This document shows, one piece after another, positions 36,175 to 46,007 of a stretch of 64,000 nucleotides of DNA. The translations under genes and the position numbers were made by a program. The first letter of the stretch is position 1. The number at the start of each line of letters is the position of its first letter. The stretch spans positions 47,002 to 111,001 of the forward strand of contig NZ_VDUZ01000030.1 of assembly GCF_008039615.1 (NCBI RefSeq), read 5' to 3'. The stretch is from Vineibacter terrae. GTDB taxonomy: Bacteria; Pseudomonadota; Alphaproteobacteria; Reyranellales; Reyranellaceae. A model generated the notes under the pieces. That model ran no database searches and had not been told where the DNA came from. It saw nothing but the letters and a program-made list of their open reading frames with translations.

Positions 36175-36298
36175 GTCGGACGGCTTCGAAATCACGACCA
36201 GTGAATCCAAGGACCACGCACTTGGGTTGTGGCAGATGACCGCTCGCGCCGAGCGCGTCGAAACTTGTGCGCAATGTTTGGCGATGCCTCCAGCCGCC

Positions 36299-36343
36299 CT
36301 GGTCCGACCATGCGCGCAGCATCGGGGTTCATGGGCCGCAGTT
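36299..36343 (-). pseudogene. Short remnant related to the RraA-like gene
   Basis: On the minus strand this stretch reads LRPMNPDAARMVGP, nearly the same as LRPMNPNAARMVGP in the RraA-like gene at 33.8 kb, with roughly 80 per cent base identity over 45 bp. Nothing before or after it resembles the gene. It lies in a 259-base interval that otherwise holds a repeat element. Confidence 0.45.
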
Positions 36344-36358
36344 TCTCCCTCACGATTT

Positions 36359-36429
36359 GGGAGCGCCGGCATCCTGCCAGCCGATGATCCGGCGCTACGC
36401 GCCGGTGCCGGCCGGAAGCCGGCGCTCCC
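36359..36429. repeat. 71-bp inverted repeat, family R1
   Basis: It is bounded by GGGAGCGCCGGC (36359-36370) and its exact complement GCCGGCGCTCCC (36418-36429). Inside is the same 25-bp core as in the 30.2-kb element (36384-36408), with the hairpin CCGGCGC-tac-GCGCCGG. It stops four bases before the end of xseA on the opposite side. Confidence 0.8.
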
Positions 36430-36433
36430 GGGC

Positions 36434-37969
36434 TCAGAACAAATTGCCTTGCGGGCCACCGTCGCGGCGGCGCGACTTGGCGGCCGCCGGCGTCGCCGCA
36501 ATGGGCCTGCCGTCCGCTGCATCGATGGTCGCCCCCACCGTGCCGTCGGCGAACTCGATGCGCACAGCGCTGCCCGGCACGGTGGCTGCGGCCGATGGCA
36601 GCGTATGCCCTGAGGCGTCGCGCACCAGTGTGAAGCCGCGCGCCAAGGTGCCTTTGAACGAGTAGCTCTCCAGCAGCTTGCCCAGCCCGTCCAGGGCCGT
36701 GCTGCGCTGGTCTGTGAGCCCGCGCGTCGCGCGTGCCAGCCGGTCCGACAATGCGGTGATCCGATCGCCGGCGCGCTCGCTCTTCTGCTGCGACTCGCCG
36801 GCGTAGCGGCGCAGCGCGCCGCTCAGCGCGCGCCATTCGCCGGCCAGCAGCTGCGCTTTGGCGTCGATGGTCTGGCGCGGCGTGCGCAGGCGATCGGCGA
36901 CGCCGACGAAGGCAGCCCGCCGCAGCGCGACAAGGTTGATGGTCGCCGTCGACAGCCGCTCGCTGCACACGTCCAGGCGCTGCACACGCTCCTCGATCAG
37001 CCGCACGGGATCGGGCAGGCCGCGCGCCAAGCCTGCCAGGTCCCGCTCGGCTTCGCGCAGGCGGCGGTTCAGCGCGTTGAGCAGCCGGCCGTCATGGTCG
37101 CGGATATCGGCCAGCAGCTCGGCCCGCACCGGCACGGCCATCTCGGCTGCCGCGGTGGGGGTAGGCGCACGCCGGTCGGCCGCGAAGTCGATCAGCGTGG
37201 TGTCGGTCTCGTGGCCCACCGCCGATATCAGCGGGATGGCGGAGGCGGCCGCGGCGCGCACCACCACCTCCTCGTTGAAGGCCCACAGATCCTCCAGGCT
37301 GCCGCCGCCGCGCGCCACGATCAGCACGTCGGGCCGCGGCACCGTGCCGCCCGGCACGAGCTGGTTGAAGCCGGTGATCGCGGCCGCCACCTCCGCCGCC
37401 GCCGTCGTGCCCTGCACGGCCACCGGCCAGATCAGCACGTGGCGCGGGAAGCGATCGGCCAGCCGATGCAGGATGTCGCGGATCACCGCGCCGCTCGGCG
37501 AAGTCACGACACCGATCACATCGGGCAGGAACGGCAGTGCCCGCTTGCGCCCGGCGTCGAACAAGCCTTCGGCCTGCAGCTTCTTGCGCCGCTCCTCCAG
37601 CAGCTTCAGCAGCGCGCCCTGGCCGGCCAGCTCCAGCCGGTCGACGATGATCTGGTAGCGGGACGAACCGGGATAGGTCGTCAGCCGCCCGCTGGCGATG
37701 ACCTCCAGCCCGTCCTCGACCTTCAGCCCGAGCCGCGGCAGCGTGCCCTTCCAGACCACGGCATCGAGCACCGCGTCCACGTCCTTGAGGCGAAAATAGC
37801 AGTGCCCCGAGCGCGGCATCGAGGGCTGCGAGATCTCGCCGCGCACCCGCACGCGGGGAAAGGCCTGCTCGACCTCGCGCTTCAGCGCGAAGGCAAGTTC
37901 CGAGACCGTGTACTCCGGAACGTTGTGGCCGGGGGCCTGCCGGACCGCCTCTTGATCGCTGGTTGCCAT
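36434..37969 (-). CDS. xseA: Exodeoxyribonuclease VII large subunit
   Basis: 511 residues. The N-terminal OB-fold ([21 protein letters not shown], then GHCYFRLKD) precedes the catalytic core with [16 protein letters not shown] and [25 protein letters not shown], the most conserved stretch in XseA, then a long coiled coil. It degrades single-stranded DNA from both ends with XseB, whose gene is not seen here. ATG 37969 is chosen since longer starts lack homology. It is divergent from purD across 111 bases. Confidence 0.95.
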   Translation of the reverse strand: MATSDQEAVRQAPGHNVPEYTVSELAFALKREVEQAFPRVRVRGEISQPSMPRSGHCYFRLKDVDAVLDAVVWKGTLPRLGLKVEDGLEVIASGRLTTYPGSSRYQIIVDRLELAGQGALLKLLEERRKKLQAEGLFDAGRKRALPFLPDVIGVVTSPSGAVIRDILHRLADRFPRHVLIWPVAVQGTTAAAEVAAAITGFNQLVPGGTVPRPDVLIVARGGGSLEDLWAFNEEVVVRAAAASAIPLISAVGHETDTTLIDFAADRRAPTPTAAAEMAVPVRAELLADIRDHDGRLLNALNRRLREAERDLAGLARGLPDPVRLIEERVQRLDVCSERLSTATINLVALRRAAFVGVADRLRTPRQTIDAKAQLLAGEWRALSGALRRYAGESQQKSERAGDRITALSDRLARATRGLTDQRSTALDGLGKLLESYSFKGTLARGFTLVRDASGHTLPSAAATVPGSAVRIEFADGTVGATIDAADGRPIAATPAAAKSRRRDGGPQGNLF

Positions 37970-38080
37970 ACCCCACCATATCGGGCTGGGCCCGTGGAAA
38001 ACCACTGCTGAAGGTGCTTTGCCGACTGCCCATTCCGTGGTTCTGTCCGGCCGCCCGGCGGAAGCAACGGAGAACGACTG

Positions 38081-39373
38081 ATGCGCATTCTGGTGGTCGG
38101 CAGCGGCGGACGGGAGCATGCGCTGTGCTGGGCGATCGCCGCCTCGCCGCTATGCGACAAGCTCTACTGCGCCCCGGGCAATGCCGGCATCGCGGAGGTC
38201 GCCGAGTGCATCGCCATTGGCCAGGAAGACCTGCCGGTGCTGGTGGACTTCGCGCAGCGCGAGCATATTGATTTCGTCGTCGTCGGCCCCGAAGGACCAT
38301 TGGTCGCAGGCCTGGCGGACCGGCTGGCAGAGGCCGGAATCAAGGTGTTCGGCCCCTCGGCGGCAGCGGCGCGGCTGGAAGGCTCCAAGGGCTTCACCAA
38401 GGATCTGTGCCGTAAATACGGCATCCCCACGGCCGGCTATGAGCGCTTCACGGATGTCGGCGCGGCCGCGTCCTACATCCGCCGCCAGGGCAATATCTGG
38501 CAAAACCAGCCAATCGTGATCAAGGCCGATGGGCTCGCCGCCGGCAAGGGCGTGATCATCGCCACCAGTGAGGCCGAGGCGATCGCCGCCGTCGAGGACA
38601 TGCTGTCGGGCAACCGTTTCGGGGCTGCGGGCAGCGCCGTGGTGGTCGAGGAATTCCTCCAGGGGGAAGAGGCGAGCTTCTTCGCCCTGGTCGATGGCAC
38701 GCACGCGCTGCCCCTGGTCGCGGCGCAGGATCACAAGCGCGTCGGCGACGGCGACACCGGCCCCAACACCGGCGGCATGGGCGCCTATTCGCCGGCGCCC
38801 TGCGTCACGCCGCAGATCGCCGAACGCGTGATGGCCGAGATCGTGCGCCCGACCGTGCGCGCCATGGCGGCCGAGGGCGCCCCCTATCGCGGGGTGCTCT
38901 TTGCCGGCCTGATGCTGACGCCGAGCGGCCCCAAGCTGATCGAGTACAATTGCCGCTTCGGCGATCCCGAATGCCAGGTGCTGATGATGCGCCTGAAATC
39001 GGACCTGATGCCGGCGCTGATCGCCACCGCCGATGGCGCGCTGGCCCATTTCGACCTGCGCTGGCATGACGAGACGGCGCTGACCGTGGTGATGGCCGCC
39101 GAGGGCTACCCGGACTCCCCCAAAAAAGGCAGCGAGATCCGTGGCCTGGATGCCGCCGGCGCGATCGACGGCGTGACCGTCTTCCACGCCGGCACACGCC
39201 GCGACGGCGAGCGCATCCTGGCCAATGGCGGCCGGGTGCTGAATGTCACGGCAATGGCGCCGAGCGTGGCCGAGGCGCGCCGTCGCGCCTACGACGCCGT
39301 CGACCGGATCGACTGGCCGGGCGGCTTCTGCCGCCGCGATATCGCATGGCGGGCACTCGCTGCTGGCACATAG
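38081..39373 (+). CDS. purD: Phosphoribosylamine-glycine ligase
   Basis: 430 residues of the ATP-grasp family. It forms glycinamide ribonucleotide in purine synthesis. Typical segments are [19 protein letters not shown] at the start, [14 protein letters not shown] for nucleotide binding, and [12 protein letters not shown]. The C-terminal domain is complete. ATG 38081 lies seven bases after a GGAGAACGAC. It is divergent from xseA, an arrangement common in alphaproteobacteria. Confidence 0.97.
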   Translation: MRILVVGSGGREHALCWAIAASPLCDKLYCAPGNAGIAEVAECIAIGQEDLPVLVDFAQREHIDFVVVGPEGPLVAGLADRLAEAGIKVFGPSAAAARLEGSKGFTKDLCRKYGIPTAGYERFTDVGAAASYIRRQGNIWQNQPIVIKADGLAAGKGVIIATSEAEAIAAVEDMLSGNRFGAAGSAVVVEEFLQGEEASFFALVDGTHALPLVAAQDHKRVGDGDTGPNTGGMGAYSPAPCVTPQIAERVMAEIVRPTVRAMAAEGAPYRGVLFAGLMLTPSGPKLIEYNCRFGDPECQVLMMRLKSDLMPALIATADGALAHFDLRWHDETALTVVMAAEGYPDSPKKGSEIRGLDAAGAIDGVTVFHAGTRRDGERILANGGRVLNVTAMAPSVAEARRRAYDAVDRIDWPGGFCRRDIAWRALAAGT

Positions 39374-39435
39374 ACAGGGGGGCAAGCGATCCGTACCCTT
39401 GATGCAGTGCACAAAATTTGATTTCGGATTGCAAA

Positions 39436-40557
39436 ATGCCCGACTCGCATGACCACGCGCAGCGCCTGCTGGCGCAGCTGCGCTTTCCCAGCGGCGACGA
39501 GCCGCAGGCCGGCACCATCAAGAACGTGGCGCCCCAGGTCTACTGGCTGCGCATGCCGCTGCCCTTCCAGCTCAATCACATCAATCTGTGGCTGGTCGAG
39601 GACAGTGACGGCTGGTCGATCGTCGACACCGGCATCAACATGCCGGAGACTCAGCAGCATTGGGAGGTGATCTTCGCCAACGCGCTGAACGGCAAGCCGG
39701 TGAAGCGCGTCGTCGTCACCCACATGCATCCCGATCACGTCGGCCTGGCAGGCTGGCTGTGCGAGCGCTGGAATGCGCCGATGCACATGACGCTGGGCGA
39801 CTACATGAGCTCGCAGGCGATCCGCAACGGCATCGTCGACGGCGCCGAGACGCGTGGCACGCATCTGCTGGCCAATGGCGTGCCGGCCGACCAGGTCGAG
39901 ATCTTCGCCCGCCACCGCGGCGGCTATTCCAAAGGTGTCGGCCCGCTGCCCCCCAGCTTCGAGCGGCTGATCCACGGCCATCCCCTGATGATGGGCGGCC
40001 GGCGCTGGCAGGTGATCGTCGGCCGCGGTCATGCGCCGGAGCATGCCTCGCTCTGGTGCCCCGACCTTAACGTGCTGATCTCAGGCGACCAGGTGCTGCC
40101 CAAGATCAGCACCAATGTCGGGGTCTGGCCCAACGAGCCGCGGGCCGATGCCCTGTCGTGGTTCCTCGACAGCTTCGCGCGCTTCCGCGCGCTGCCGTCC
40201 GATGCCCTGGTGCTGCCCTCGCACGGCTTTCCCTTCGTGGGGCTGCACACGCGGCTCGACCAGCTCATAGCGCATCACGACGCCCGCCTCGGCGAGATCG
40301 CTGCGGCCGTCGCCCAGCGCGGCGAGGCGGGCGCCACGGCATGGGACATGGTGCCTACGCTTTTCCCGCGCCATCTCGACAACAACCAGGTGGTCTTTGC
40401 GTTCGCCGAAACCCTGGCCCATATGCACTGCCTGGAGACGCGCGGCCATGTCACACGCCGCACGGGCCATGACGGCGTGCATCGCTTCGTCTTCGCCAAG
40501 CCGGTGCCGCCGCCGACACAGCGCGACGACGATTCCGAGGTCTTCGATGTGGTGTGA
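39436..40557 (+). CDS. Metallo-beta-lactamase-fold hydrolase
   Basis: 373 residues. The canonical motif THMHPDHVGLAG (HxHxDH) is intact, followed by a further histidine ligand in GRGHAPEH and an aspartate in ISGDQVLP. A C-terminal helical extension of about 100 residues is typical of the LACTB2-like or SnoaL-adjacent branch that hydrolyses acyl thioesters or lactones. It lies 63 bases after purD on the same strand. A TTG at 39418 is in frame, but ATG 39436 is more likely. The exact substrate is not known. Confidence 0.88.
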   Translation: MPDSHDHAQRLLAQLRFPSGDEPQAGTIKNVAPQVYWLRMPLPFQLNHINLWLVEDSDGWSIVDTGINMPETQQHWEVIFANALNGKPVKRVVVTHMHPDHVGLAGWLCERWNAPMHMTLGDYMSSQAIRNGIVDGAETRGTHLLANGVPADQVEIFARHRGGYSKGVGPLPPSFERLIHGHPLMMGGRRWQVIVGRGHAPEHASLWCPDLNVLISGDQVLPKISTNVGVWPNEPRADALSWFLDSFARFRALPSDALVLPSHGFPFVGLHTRLDQLIAHHDARLGEIAAAVAQRGEAGATAWDMVPTLFPRHLDNNQVVFAFAETLAHMHCLETRGHVTRRTGHDGVHRFVFAKPVPPPTQRDDDSEVFDVV

Positions 40558-40640
40558 CGCGGCCTCAGCCGCCAACGCAAAGGATCCTTTATAGGAGCAA
40601 TCAGGACATCTCATTGGTGCTTGTGGTCAGCCTCTGGCAT

Positions 40641-40675
40641 AGTGAGCAATAAGGGCGATTGCTCACTTTTATTTC
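40641..40675 (+). terminator. Intrinsic terminator
   Basis: AGTGAGCAAT (40641-40650) and ATTGCTCACT (40658-40667) form a perfect 10-bp stem around a 7-base loop and are followed by TTTATTT. It lies after the metallo-hydrolase gene and 24 bases before the next gene. An operator role for the downstream gene is an alternative. Confidence 0.7.
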
Positions 40676-40690
40676 CACACCGAGGCACCC

Positions 40691-41461
40691 ATGGGTAATG
40701 TCACCCTGGTGATGACACGCCAGCCGCTCACCGAGTTCCTCTGGCTCGGCGATCACTACGAGGTGATCGACGACGAGGCGGAGCGCACACATTATTTCGG
40801 CGTCAAGAACGCCACGACGGGTAAGCGCGTTGGCGGCGACAAGACGGCGCGCGGCGCGAAGAGCGGTCAATGGGGCCTCATGGCCGTCGTTGAAGGGCCC
40901 GTTGTCACCGCCGCCAGCCGCATGACGCTGGCGGGCGTCCTCGATCTCCTGAAATCCTTCGCCCAGCGCCCCGCGGCAGTGAACGCCAAGCCGCAGGTGG
41001 AGATGATCTCGCTGGCCGGACGCAACGTCTCGCTGGTGACCGACGGCAGCGCGCCCCTGAAGAAGCTGGCCGAGTTCGACACGATGGAGCGCTACCGCAC
41101 CGATTCCAGTAAGAACTCGTGGTACGTCCGCCTGCCGCCGCGGCCGTTCAAGCCCTATCCGCTGGACATATCGCAAGTCGATCTTGTGGCCGGGTTCCAC
41201 CAGAAGATGAAGGTCCGCAAGGGGCAGGCCGGCAAATGCCTGCGGGTCCGCGACCACGACGTGAAGCAGTCCAACGGCGCCATGGCCGGCATCCTGCTGC
41301 ACGAGGCGACCAATCCGAGCTGGCTGACGGGCTGCATCTCGCCACGCACCAGGAACAACCGGCAGCTCTCATCCGACGTCAAGCCGTGCGTGGAGGCGCT
41401 CGACGTCGTCTACAGGGCGATGGGCACCGCTCGACGTGCCCATCTCATCATCGTCGACTGA
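40691..41461 (+). CDS. Protein of unknown function with DUF5675-like C-terminus
   Basis: 256 residues, no signal peptide or membrane span. The C-terminal segment GILLHEATNPSWLTGCISPR recalls the HxG..P..TxGC pattern of DUF5675 and L,D-transpeptidase-like proteins, with a Cys and a His positioned as a possible catalytic pair. The N-terminal half has no recognised motif. Codon use resembles the neighbours. It sits behind a hairpin terminator with its own promoter implied, convergent with a VOC gene. Enzymatic function is a guess. Confidence 0.6.
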   Translation: MGNVTLVMTRQPLTEFLWLGDHYEVIDDEAERTHYFGVKNATTGKRVGGDKTARGAKSGQWGLMAVVEGPVVTAASRMTLAGVLDLLKSFAQRPAAVNAKPQVEMISLAGRNVSLVTDGSAPLKKLAEFDTMERYRTDSSKNSWYVRLPPRPFKPYPLDISQVDLVAGFHQKMKVRKGQAGKCLRVRDHDVKQSNGAMAGILLHEATNPSWLTGCISPRTRNNRQLSSDVKPCVEALDVVYRAMGTARRAHLIIVD

Positions 41462-41476
41462 CGCCGCTTCGCGCCC

Positions 41477-42058
41477 TCATTCCTGCCTCAGCAGGGAGGG
41501 ATCGCGCAACGTCGTGTCCTGTCCGCGCACGGGATCGCGGATCGCCTCGACGAGGCTGCGCGCGCCTTTCCATTCGTGGGCGGGCCGCACATGTCCATCG
41601 CTGCCGACCTGGTCGAGGCCCCAGTAGATCTCCAGGCGGTGGCCGTCGGGATCGCGAAACTCGACAGCGATCTGCACTCCGGCCCGGCGGCGGCCCTCGA
41701 AGTCGATCGGCACGCCCTGCGCACGCAGGCGGTCGCGCGCCAGGATCACCTCGTCGAGCGAGCCGACCTCGAAGGCGACGTGATGCAGCTCGGCGCTGCT
41801 TGATGGTTGCCCCATGCCACCGACCAGGGCGATGCCGTGGTGATCGGTGTTGCAGCGCATGAACACCATGCCGCCCGGCATCATCGCCTCGGGGTAGATG
41901 TCGGAGATCTGGAAGCCGAGCACCTCGGTATAGAAGCGGACCGATCGCTCCAGGTCGGTGACGTTGAACACGACATGGCCGATCCGCGTGATCCGGAACG
42001 GCATGCCGGCCGGCCGGTCATGGACCTTGAGCCGCTGCGGATCGACATTGTCTGCCAT
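41477..42058 (-). CDS. VOC-family dioxygenase/glyoxalase-like protein
   Basis: 193 residues with two paired beta-alpha-beta-beta-beta modules: RITRIGHVVFNVTDLERSVRFY begins the first and ELHHVAFEVGSLDEVILARDR the second. EFRDPDGHRLEIYW ends with the metal-binding glutamate, and HVVF and HHVAF supply histidines, as in extradiol dioxygenases and catechol-2,3-dioxygenase-like proteins. ATG 42058 is preferred. A smaller VOC gene is just upstream on the same strand, so both may act on related substrates. Confidence 0.87.
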   Translation of the reverse strand: MADNVDPQRLKVHDRPAGMPFRITRIGHVVFNVTDLERSVRFYTEVLGFQISDIYPEAMMPGGMVFMRCNTDHHGIALVGGMGQPSSSAELHHVAFEVGSLDEVILARDRLRAQGVPIDFEGRRRAGVQIAVEFRDPDGHRLEIYWGLDQVGSDGHVRPAHEWKGARSLVEAIRDPVRGQDTTLRDPSLLRQE

Positions 42059-42081
42059 CGGGCATCCTCCCTTGCGGGGCG

Positions 42082-42444
42082 TCAGTGCGCCTTCATCGAT
42101 GTCTCGTCCCACAACCGGATGAGGTGGCCATCCGGATCCGCGAGCTCCGCGCCGTACCCCCAGAACATCTTGGCCGGCGCATGGTTGAACCGGGCGCCGC
42201 GCGCCGACAGCTCGGCATGCGTCGCATCGACGTCATCGACCTGGAACCACAGCGCGACACTGCCACCGCGCGGCGGCGCCTCGGCCTGGACCAGGAAGAT
42301 CGTGAAGTCGAAGCCGTCACGCACCGCCGCCGTGCACCGCTCGGGTATCTCGAACTCGACCGTCAGGCCCAGCGTGCCGACATACCAGTCCCGCGAGGCC
42401 AGCCAATCGGCGACCGGCAAAGCGAGGTGATCAAGCTTGCGCAT
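42082..42444 (-). CDS. Small VOC-family protein
   Basis: 120 residues, a single VOC domain: LDHLALPVADWLASRDWYVG and ELADPDGHLIRLWDE are the conserved strands and metal ligands. Single-domain members of this size dimerise; they include lactoylglutathione lyases, fosfomycin-resistance-like and bleomycin-binding proteins. It lies 23 bases upstream of the larger VOC gene and downstream of the dehydrogenase gene, same direction, so the three form an operon. Substrate unknown. Confidence 0.87.
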   Translation of the reverse strand: MRKLDHLALPVADWLASRDWYVGTLGLTVEFEIPERCTAAVRDGFDFTIFLVQAEAPPRGGSVALWFQVDDVDATHAELSARGARFNHAPAKMFWGYGAELADPDGHLIRLWDETSMKAH

Positions 42445-42472
42445 GGCGTCGTGCTCCGGGCTGCGTGGAACG

Positions 42473-43537
42473 CTAGGTCAGGGCATCGCACACCGCTTCG
42501 GTCACCTGCGCCGTGCCGGCGCTGCCGCCGAGATCGCGGGTCAGCGTGGTGCCGGCGGCGGTGACCCGCTCGATCGCGCTCATCAGGCGCCTTGCGGCGT
42601 CGGCCTCGCCGAGATGCTCCAGCATCATCACCGCTGACCAGAACGTGCCGATCGGATTCGCCAGGCCCTTGCCCATGATGTCGAAGGCCGAGCCGTGGAT
42701 CGGCTCGAACATCGAGGGATGACGACGCTCCGGATTGACGTTGCCCGTGGGCGCGATGCCGATGCTGCCGGCCAGCGCCGCCGCCAGGTCGCTCAGGATG
42801 TCGGCGTGCAGGTTGGTCGCGACGATGGTATCGAGGCTGCCGGGACGGTTTACCATGCGCACCGTCGCGGCATCCACCAGCTCCTTGTCGACCGCGACGT
42901 CGGGGAAGTCTTTCGCCACCTCGGCGGCGATCTCGTCCCACATCACCATGCCGTGGCGCTGGGCGTTGGACTTGGTGATGACGGTCAACTTCTTGCGCGG
43001 GCGCGACCGCGCCAGCGCGAAGGCGAACCGCATGATGCGCGTGACGCCGGCGCGGGTAAAGATCGACACTTCCGTGGCCACCTCCTCGGGATGGCCGCGA
43101 TGCGAGCGGCCCCCTTGGCCGGCATATTCCCCCTCGCTGTTCTCCCGCACGATCACCCAGTCCAGCGTGCCGGGCGGGCAGTCCGCCAGGGGGCTCTTCA
43201 GCCCGGGCAGCACCCGGGTCGGCCGCACATTGGCATACTGGTCGAAGCCCTGGCAGATCTTCAGCCGCAGGCCCCAGAGCGTGACATGGTCGGGCACGCC
43301 GGGATCGCCGACGGCGCCGAAGTAGATCGCATCGAATGGCTGCAGCGTGTGCAGGCCGTCCTGCGGCATCAGGGCGCCGGTGCTGCGGTAGAAGTCCGAG
43401 CCCCAGTCGAAGGTGGTGACATCGAGGCGGAACTCGTTGGTCAACCGCGCCAGGCGTTGCAGCACGGTGAGCCCGGCGGGAATGACCTCCTTGCCGATGC
43501 CGTCACCGGGGATGGCCGCGATCCGGTATTCGCGCAC
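42473..43537 (-). CDS. Tartrate dehydrogenase/isopropylmalate dehydrogenase-family enzyme
   Basis: 354 residues of the beta-decarboxylating dehydrogenase family. Seen are IAAIPGDGIGKEV at the N-terminus, RENSEGEYAG, TKSNAQRHG and the metal/cofactor loop PIHGSAFDIMGKGLANPIGT. The sequence ENSEGEYAGQGGR favours the tartrate/D-malate branch over LeuB. It uses NAD and a divalent metal. GTG 43537 (VREYRIAAIPGDG) follows AAGGGAC and fits the family start. It leads the operon with two VOC genes. Confidence 0.88.
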   Translation of the reverse strand: MREYRIAAIPGDGIGKEVIPAGLTVLQRLARLTNEFRLDVTTFDWGSDFYRSTGALMPQDGLHTLQPFDAIYFGAVGDPGVPDHVTLWGLRLKICQGFDQYANVRPTRVLPGLKSPLADCPPGTLDWVIVRENSEGEYAGQGGRSHRGHPEEVATEVSIFTRAGVTRIMRFAFALARSRPRKKLTVITKSNAQRHGMVMWDEIAAEVAKDFPDVAVDKELVDAATVRMVNRPGSLDTIVATNLHADILSDLAAALAGSIGIAPTGNVNPERRHPSMFEPIHGSAFDIMGKGLANPIGTFWSAVMMLEHLGEADAARRLMSAIERVTAAGTTLTRDLGGSAGTAQVTEAVCDALT

Positions 43538-43672
43538 GATCGGTCCCTTCTTGCTGCTCCTCGCCTGCAGGCAAGCATAGCGGCCTATCGACATCCTCGC
43601 CAACCGCCCTGGCCTGTCCTATAAGCCAGCCGCCCGCTGGCCTGTGTCGCCGGAAGGGGCTTGGAGAAGAAG

Positions 43673-44251
43673 ATGACCGGTATCTCCCGCGGCATGGGCA
43701 TTGCCATCGCCGCCATGGTCGGCGTGGTGGCTCTGTCCAACTACGTCGTGCAGTTCGAGATTTTCACGCACGCCGTGCTGGGCACCGTCACCTGGGGCGC
43801 GCTCACCTATCCCGCGACGTTCTTCGTCACCGATCTGGCCAACCGGGCCTTCGGTCCGCGGCGGGCGCGGCAGGTGGTCTATGTCGGCTTCGCCGCCGGC
43901 ATCGTGGCGTCGCTCCTGCTGGCGCCCTGGCGCATCGCCCTGGCCTCCGGCACGGCCTTCCTCGTCGGCCAGCTGCTCGACATCGTCGTGTTCGACCGCC
44001 TGCGCCGGGCGCCCTGGTGGCAGGCCCCGTTCGCCGGCTCGGCCTTGGGCTCGATCGTCGATACGGTGCTGTTCTTCGGAGTCGCCTTCGTCGGCATCTT
44101 CCCGCTGCTGCCCGGCGGCGCCGGCCCGTCGGTGCTGTCGCTGATCCAGGGTGATCTGATCGTGAAGCTTTCCTTCGCGCTGCTCTTCCTGGCGCCGTTC
44201 CGTGCCCTGATGGGCGTGGTGGTGCCGATGCGGCCTGCCGTCTCGCCCTGA
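43673..44251 (+). CDS. yhhQ: Queuosine-precursor transporter (VUT family)
   Basis: 192 residues with about six hydrophobic spans; VVALSNYVVQFEIF and TYPATFFVTDLANRAFGPRRAR match YhhQ/VUT_1 carriers, which import preQ0 or preQ1. It lies directly before queA, supporting the assignment. A TTG at 43661 is in frame, but ATG 43673 follows GGAGAAGAAG, a good ribosome-binding site. No preQ1 riboswitch fold could be identified in the 110 bases upstream. Confidence 0.88.
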   Translation: MTGISRGMGIAIAAMVGVVALSNYVVQFEIFTHAVLGTVTWGALTYPATFFVTDLANRAFGPRRARQVVYVGFAAGIVASLLLAPWRIALASGTAFLVGQLLDIVVFDRLRRAPWWQAPFAGSALGSIVDTVLFFGVAFVGIFPLLPGGAGPSVLSLIQGDLIVKLSFALLFLAPFRALMGVVVPMRPAVSP

Positions 44252-44260
44252 TCGGCTGCC

Positions 44261-45307
44261 ATGCGGGTCGATGCGTTCGATTTCGAGCTGCCGCCGCGGC
44301 TGATCGCGCAGCGGCCCGCCGTGCCGCGTGACTCGGCGCGTCTGCTGCATCTGCCGCGCGACGGCGCGCCGGCCGAGCACGTCGTGCGTGATCTGCCGGG
44401 GCTGCTACGGTCCGGTGACCTGCTGGTGTTCAACGACACGCGGGTGATCCCGGCCCGCGTCTATGGCCGGCGTGACACCGGCGGCCGGCATGAGGTGCTG
44501 CTGCTGCCGCCGGCCAGCCCCGGCGCCTGGACGGGCATGGCGCGCGGGACGGCGAAGCTGCGCGCTGGCACGCGCCTTACGTTCGACGGCGGGCTGTCGG
44601 CGACCGTGACCGGCTTCCGGGACGACGGCACCATCACGCTCGATTTCGGGGTCGCCGACGAGACGGTGCGGGAAACCCTGCACGCGCACGGCCATATGCC
44701 GCTGCCGCCCTATATCCGCGGCGGCCGCGACGATGCGCGCGATCGCGAGGATTACCAGACGGTGATGGCGCGTCGTGACGGCGCCGTGGCGGCGCCGACG
44801 GCGGCGCTGCATTTCACCGAGGCGTTGCTGGCCGACCTGCGCGCCGCCGGCATCATGACGGCCACCGTGACCCTGCATGTCGGCATCGGCACCTTCCAGC
44901 CGGTGCGCGTCGACGATACCGACCAGCACGTCATGCACACCGAGCAAGGCGAGATTGACGCCGCGGCTGCGGCGTCAATCGATGCCTGCCGTGCCCGTGG
45001 CGGGCGCGTGGTGGCCGTCGGTACCACGAGCCTGCGCGTGCTCGAGGCAGTGGCCCTGCGCCACGCCGGCAACCTGGTCCCCTGGCAGGGTGGCATCGAC
45101 CTCTTCATCACACCGGGCTTCCGCTTCCGGGCCGTGGACCTGCTGCTGACCAACTTCCACCTGCCGCGCTCGACCCTCTTCATGCTGGTGTCGGCCTTTG
45201 CCGGCCTGGACCGCATGCAGGCGCTGTACGCCCAGGCGATCGCCCGCGACTTCCGCTTCTACTCCTATGGCGATGCCTGCCTGCTGCAGCGGCAGGAGGC
45301 AGCATGA
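44261..45307 (+). CDS. queA: S-adenosylmethionine:tRNA ribosyltransferase-isomerase
   Basis: 348 residues, full length. The opening FDFELPPRLIAQRPAVPRD and NDTRVIPARVYGRR are unmistakable for QueA, as is LLTNFHLPRSTLFMLVSAFAG near the end. It adds the epoxycyclopentane ring to preQ1 at tRNA position 34. It follows yhhQ by nine bases, and tgt lies 700 bases downstream, so the modification pathway is clustered here, interrupted by one opposite-strand gene. Confidence 0.97.
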   Translation: MRVDAFDFELPPRLIAQRPAVPRDSARLLHLPRDGAPAEHVVRDLPGLLRSGDLLVFNDTRVIPARVYGRRDTGGRHEVLLLPPASPGAWTGMARGTAKLRAGTRLTFDGGLSATVTGFRDDGTITLDFGVADETVRETLHAHGHMPLPPYIRGGRDDARDREDYQTVMARRDGAVAAPTAALHFTEALLADLRAAGIMTATVTLHVGIGTFQPVRVDDTDQHVMHTEQGEIDAAAAASIDACRARGGRVVAVGTTSLRVLEAVALRHAGNLVPWQGGIDLFITPGFRFRAVDLLLTNFHLPRSTLFMLVSAFAGLDRMQALYAQAIARDFRFYSYGDACLLQRQEAA

Positions 45308-45321
45308 CGGCGCCGGCAGGC

Positions 45322-45810
45322 CTAGCGGTAGCGGCGCACGCAGGCCATCAGCTCGTTCAGCGCCACCGACGTGCCGACCAGCGTGATGGAAAAGCCGCTG
45401 GCGCCCTCGGGCTCGAAGAACATCCTGTTGCCCTGACGGATCTCATGGAAGAGCTGCTGGGAATCGGCCAGCGGGATCAGCAGCCGGTTCGCCGCCAGCG
45501 CCCGGGCGCGGCCGTTGCGCCGGCCGTTGGAGTCGATCCAGTAGGTCACCCCGCCTTCGGATCCGTTGCGCCAGTTCCAGTTCGGATTGGTGATAGCGAC
45601 TCCCCATACCAAACCACGCGTCAGCATGAACAGGACCGAGGCGCCGCCACCATACTGGCCCGTGGCCGTGCAGTTCTGGAACGCGCCTTTGTCGGCGTTG
45701 GCCTCCACCATCCACGAGCCGGTGCTGTAGCGCTGCAACACCTCTGCACCGGCGCCGCCAGCGACGAACAATCCTGCCACACCCAGGATCGCTGCCAGAT
45801 ACCTACGCAT
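45322..45810 (-). CDS. Secreted protein of unknown function
   Basis: 162 residues with a signal peptide ([19 protein letters not shown]). The mature part is moderately beta-rich, carries two cysteines ([10 protein letters not shown] and LMACVRRYR) that may form a disulphide, and has a [14 protein letters not shown] stretch. It looks like a small periplasmic invasion-associated-type protein, but no family is assigned. It lies between queA and tgt on the opposite strand. Confidence 0.75.
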   Translation of the reverse strand: MRRYLAAILGVAGLFVAGGAGAEVLQRYSTGSWMVEANADKGAFQNCTATGQYGGGASVLFMLTRGLVWGVAITNPNWNWRNGSEGGVTYWIDSNGRRNGRARALAANRLLIPLADSQQLFHEIRQGNRMFFEPEGASGFSITLVGTSVALNELMACVRRYR

Positions 45811-46007
45811 CGTCAGTCACCCTATCCTTCTTCCATGGTGTTACGGGCAGCGCTTCGCCTGCTGCAGCTGCAGCGCAGCGACCGCCTGCCCTCGTTCAAT
45901 GCTGCTGCGAACAATCCCCCGCGGCACCCCATCCCTGCCCACCGGCAGGTCCCCTACACACCTATTCTACCTCATTGTGCGGTCTTCATCGAGACCCTCG
46001 GACGACC

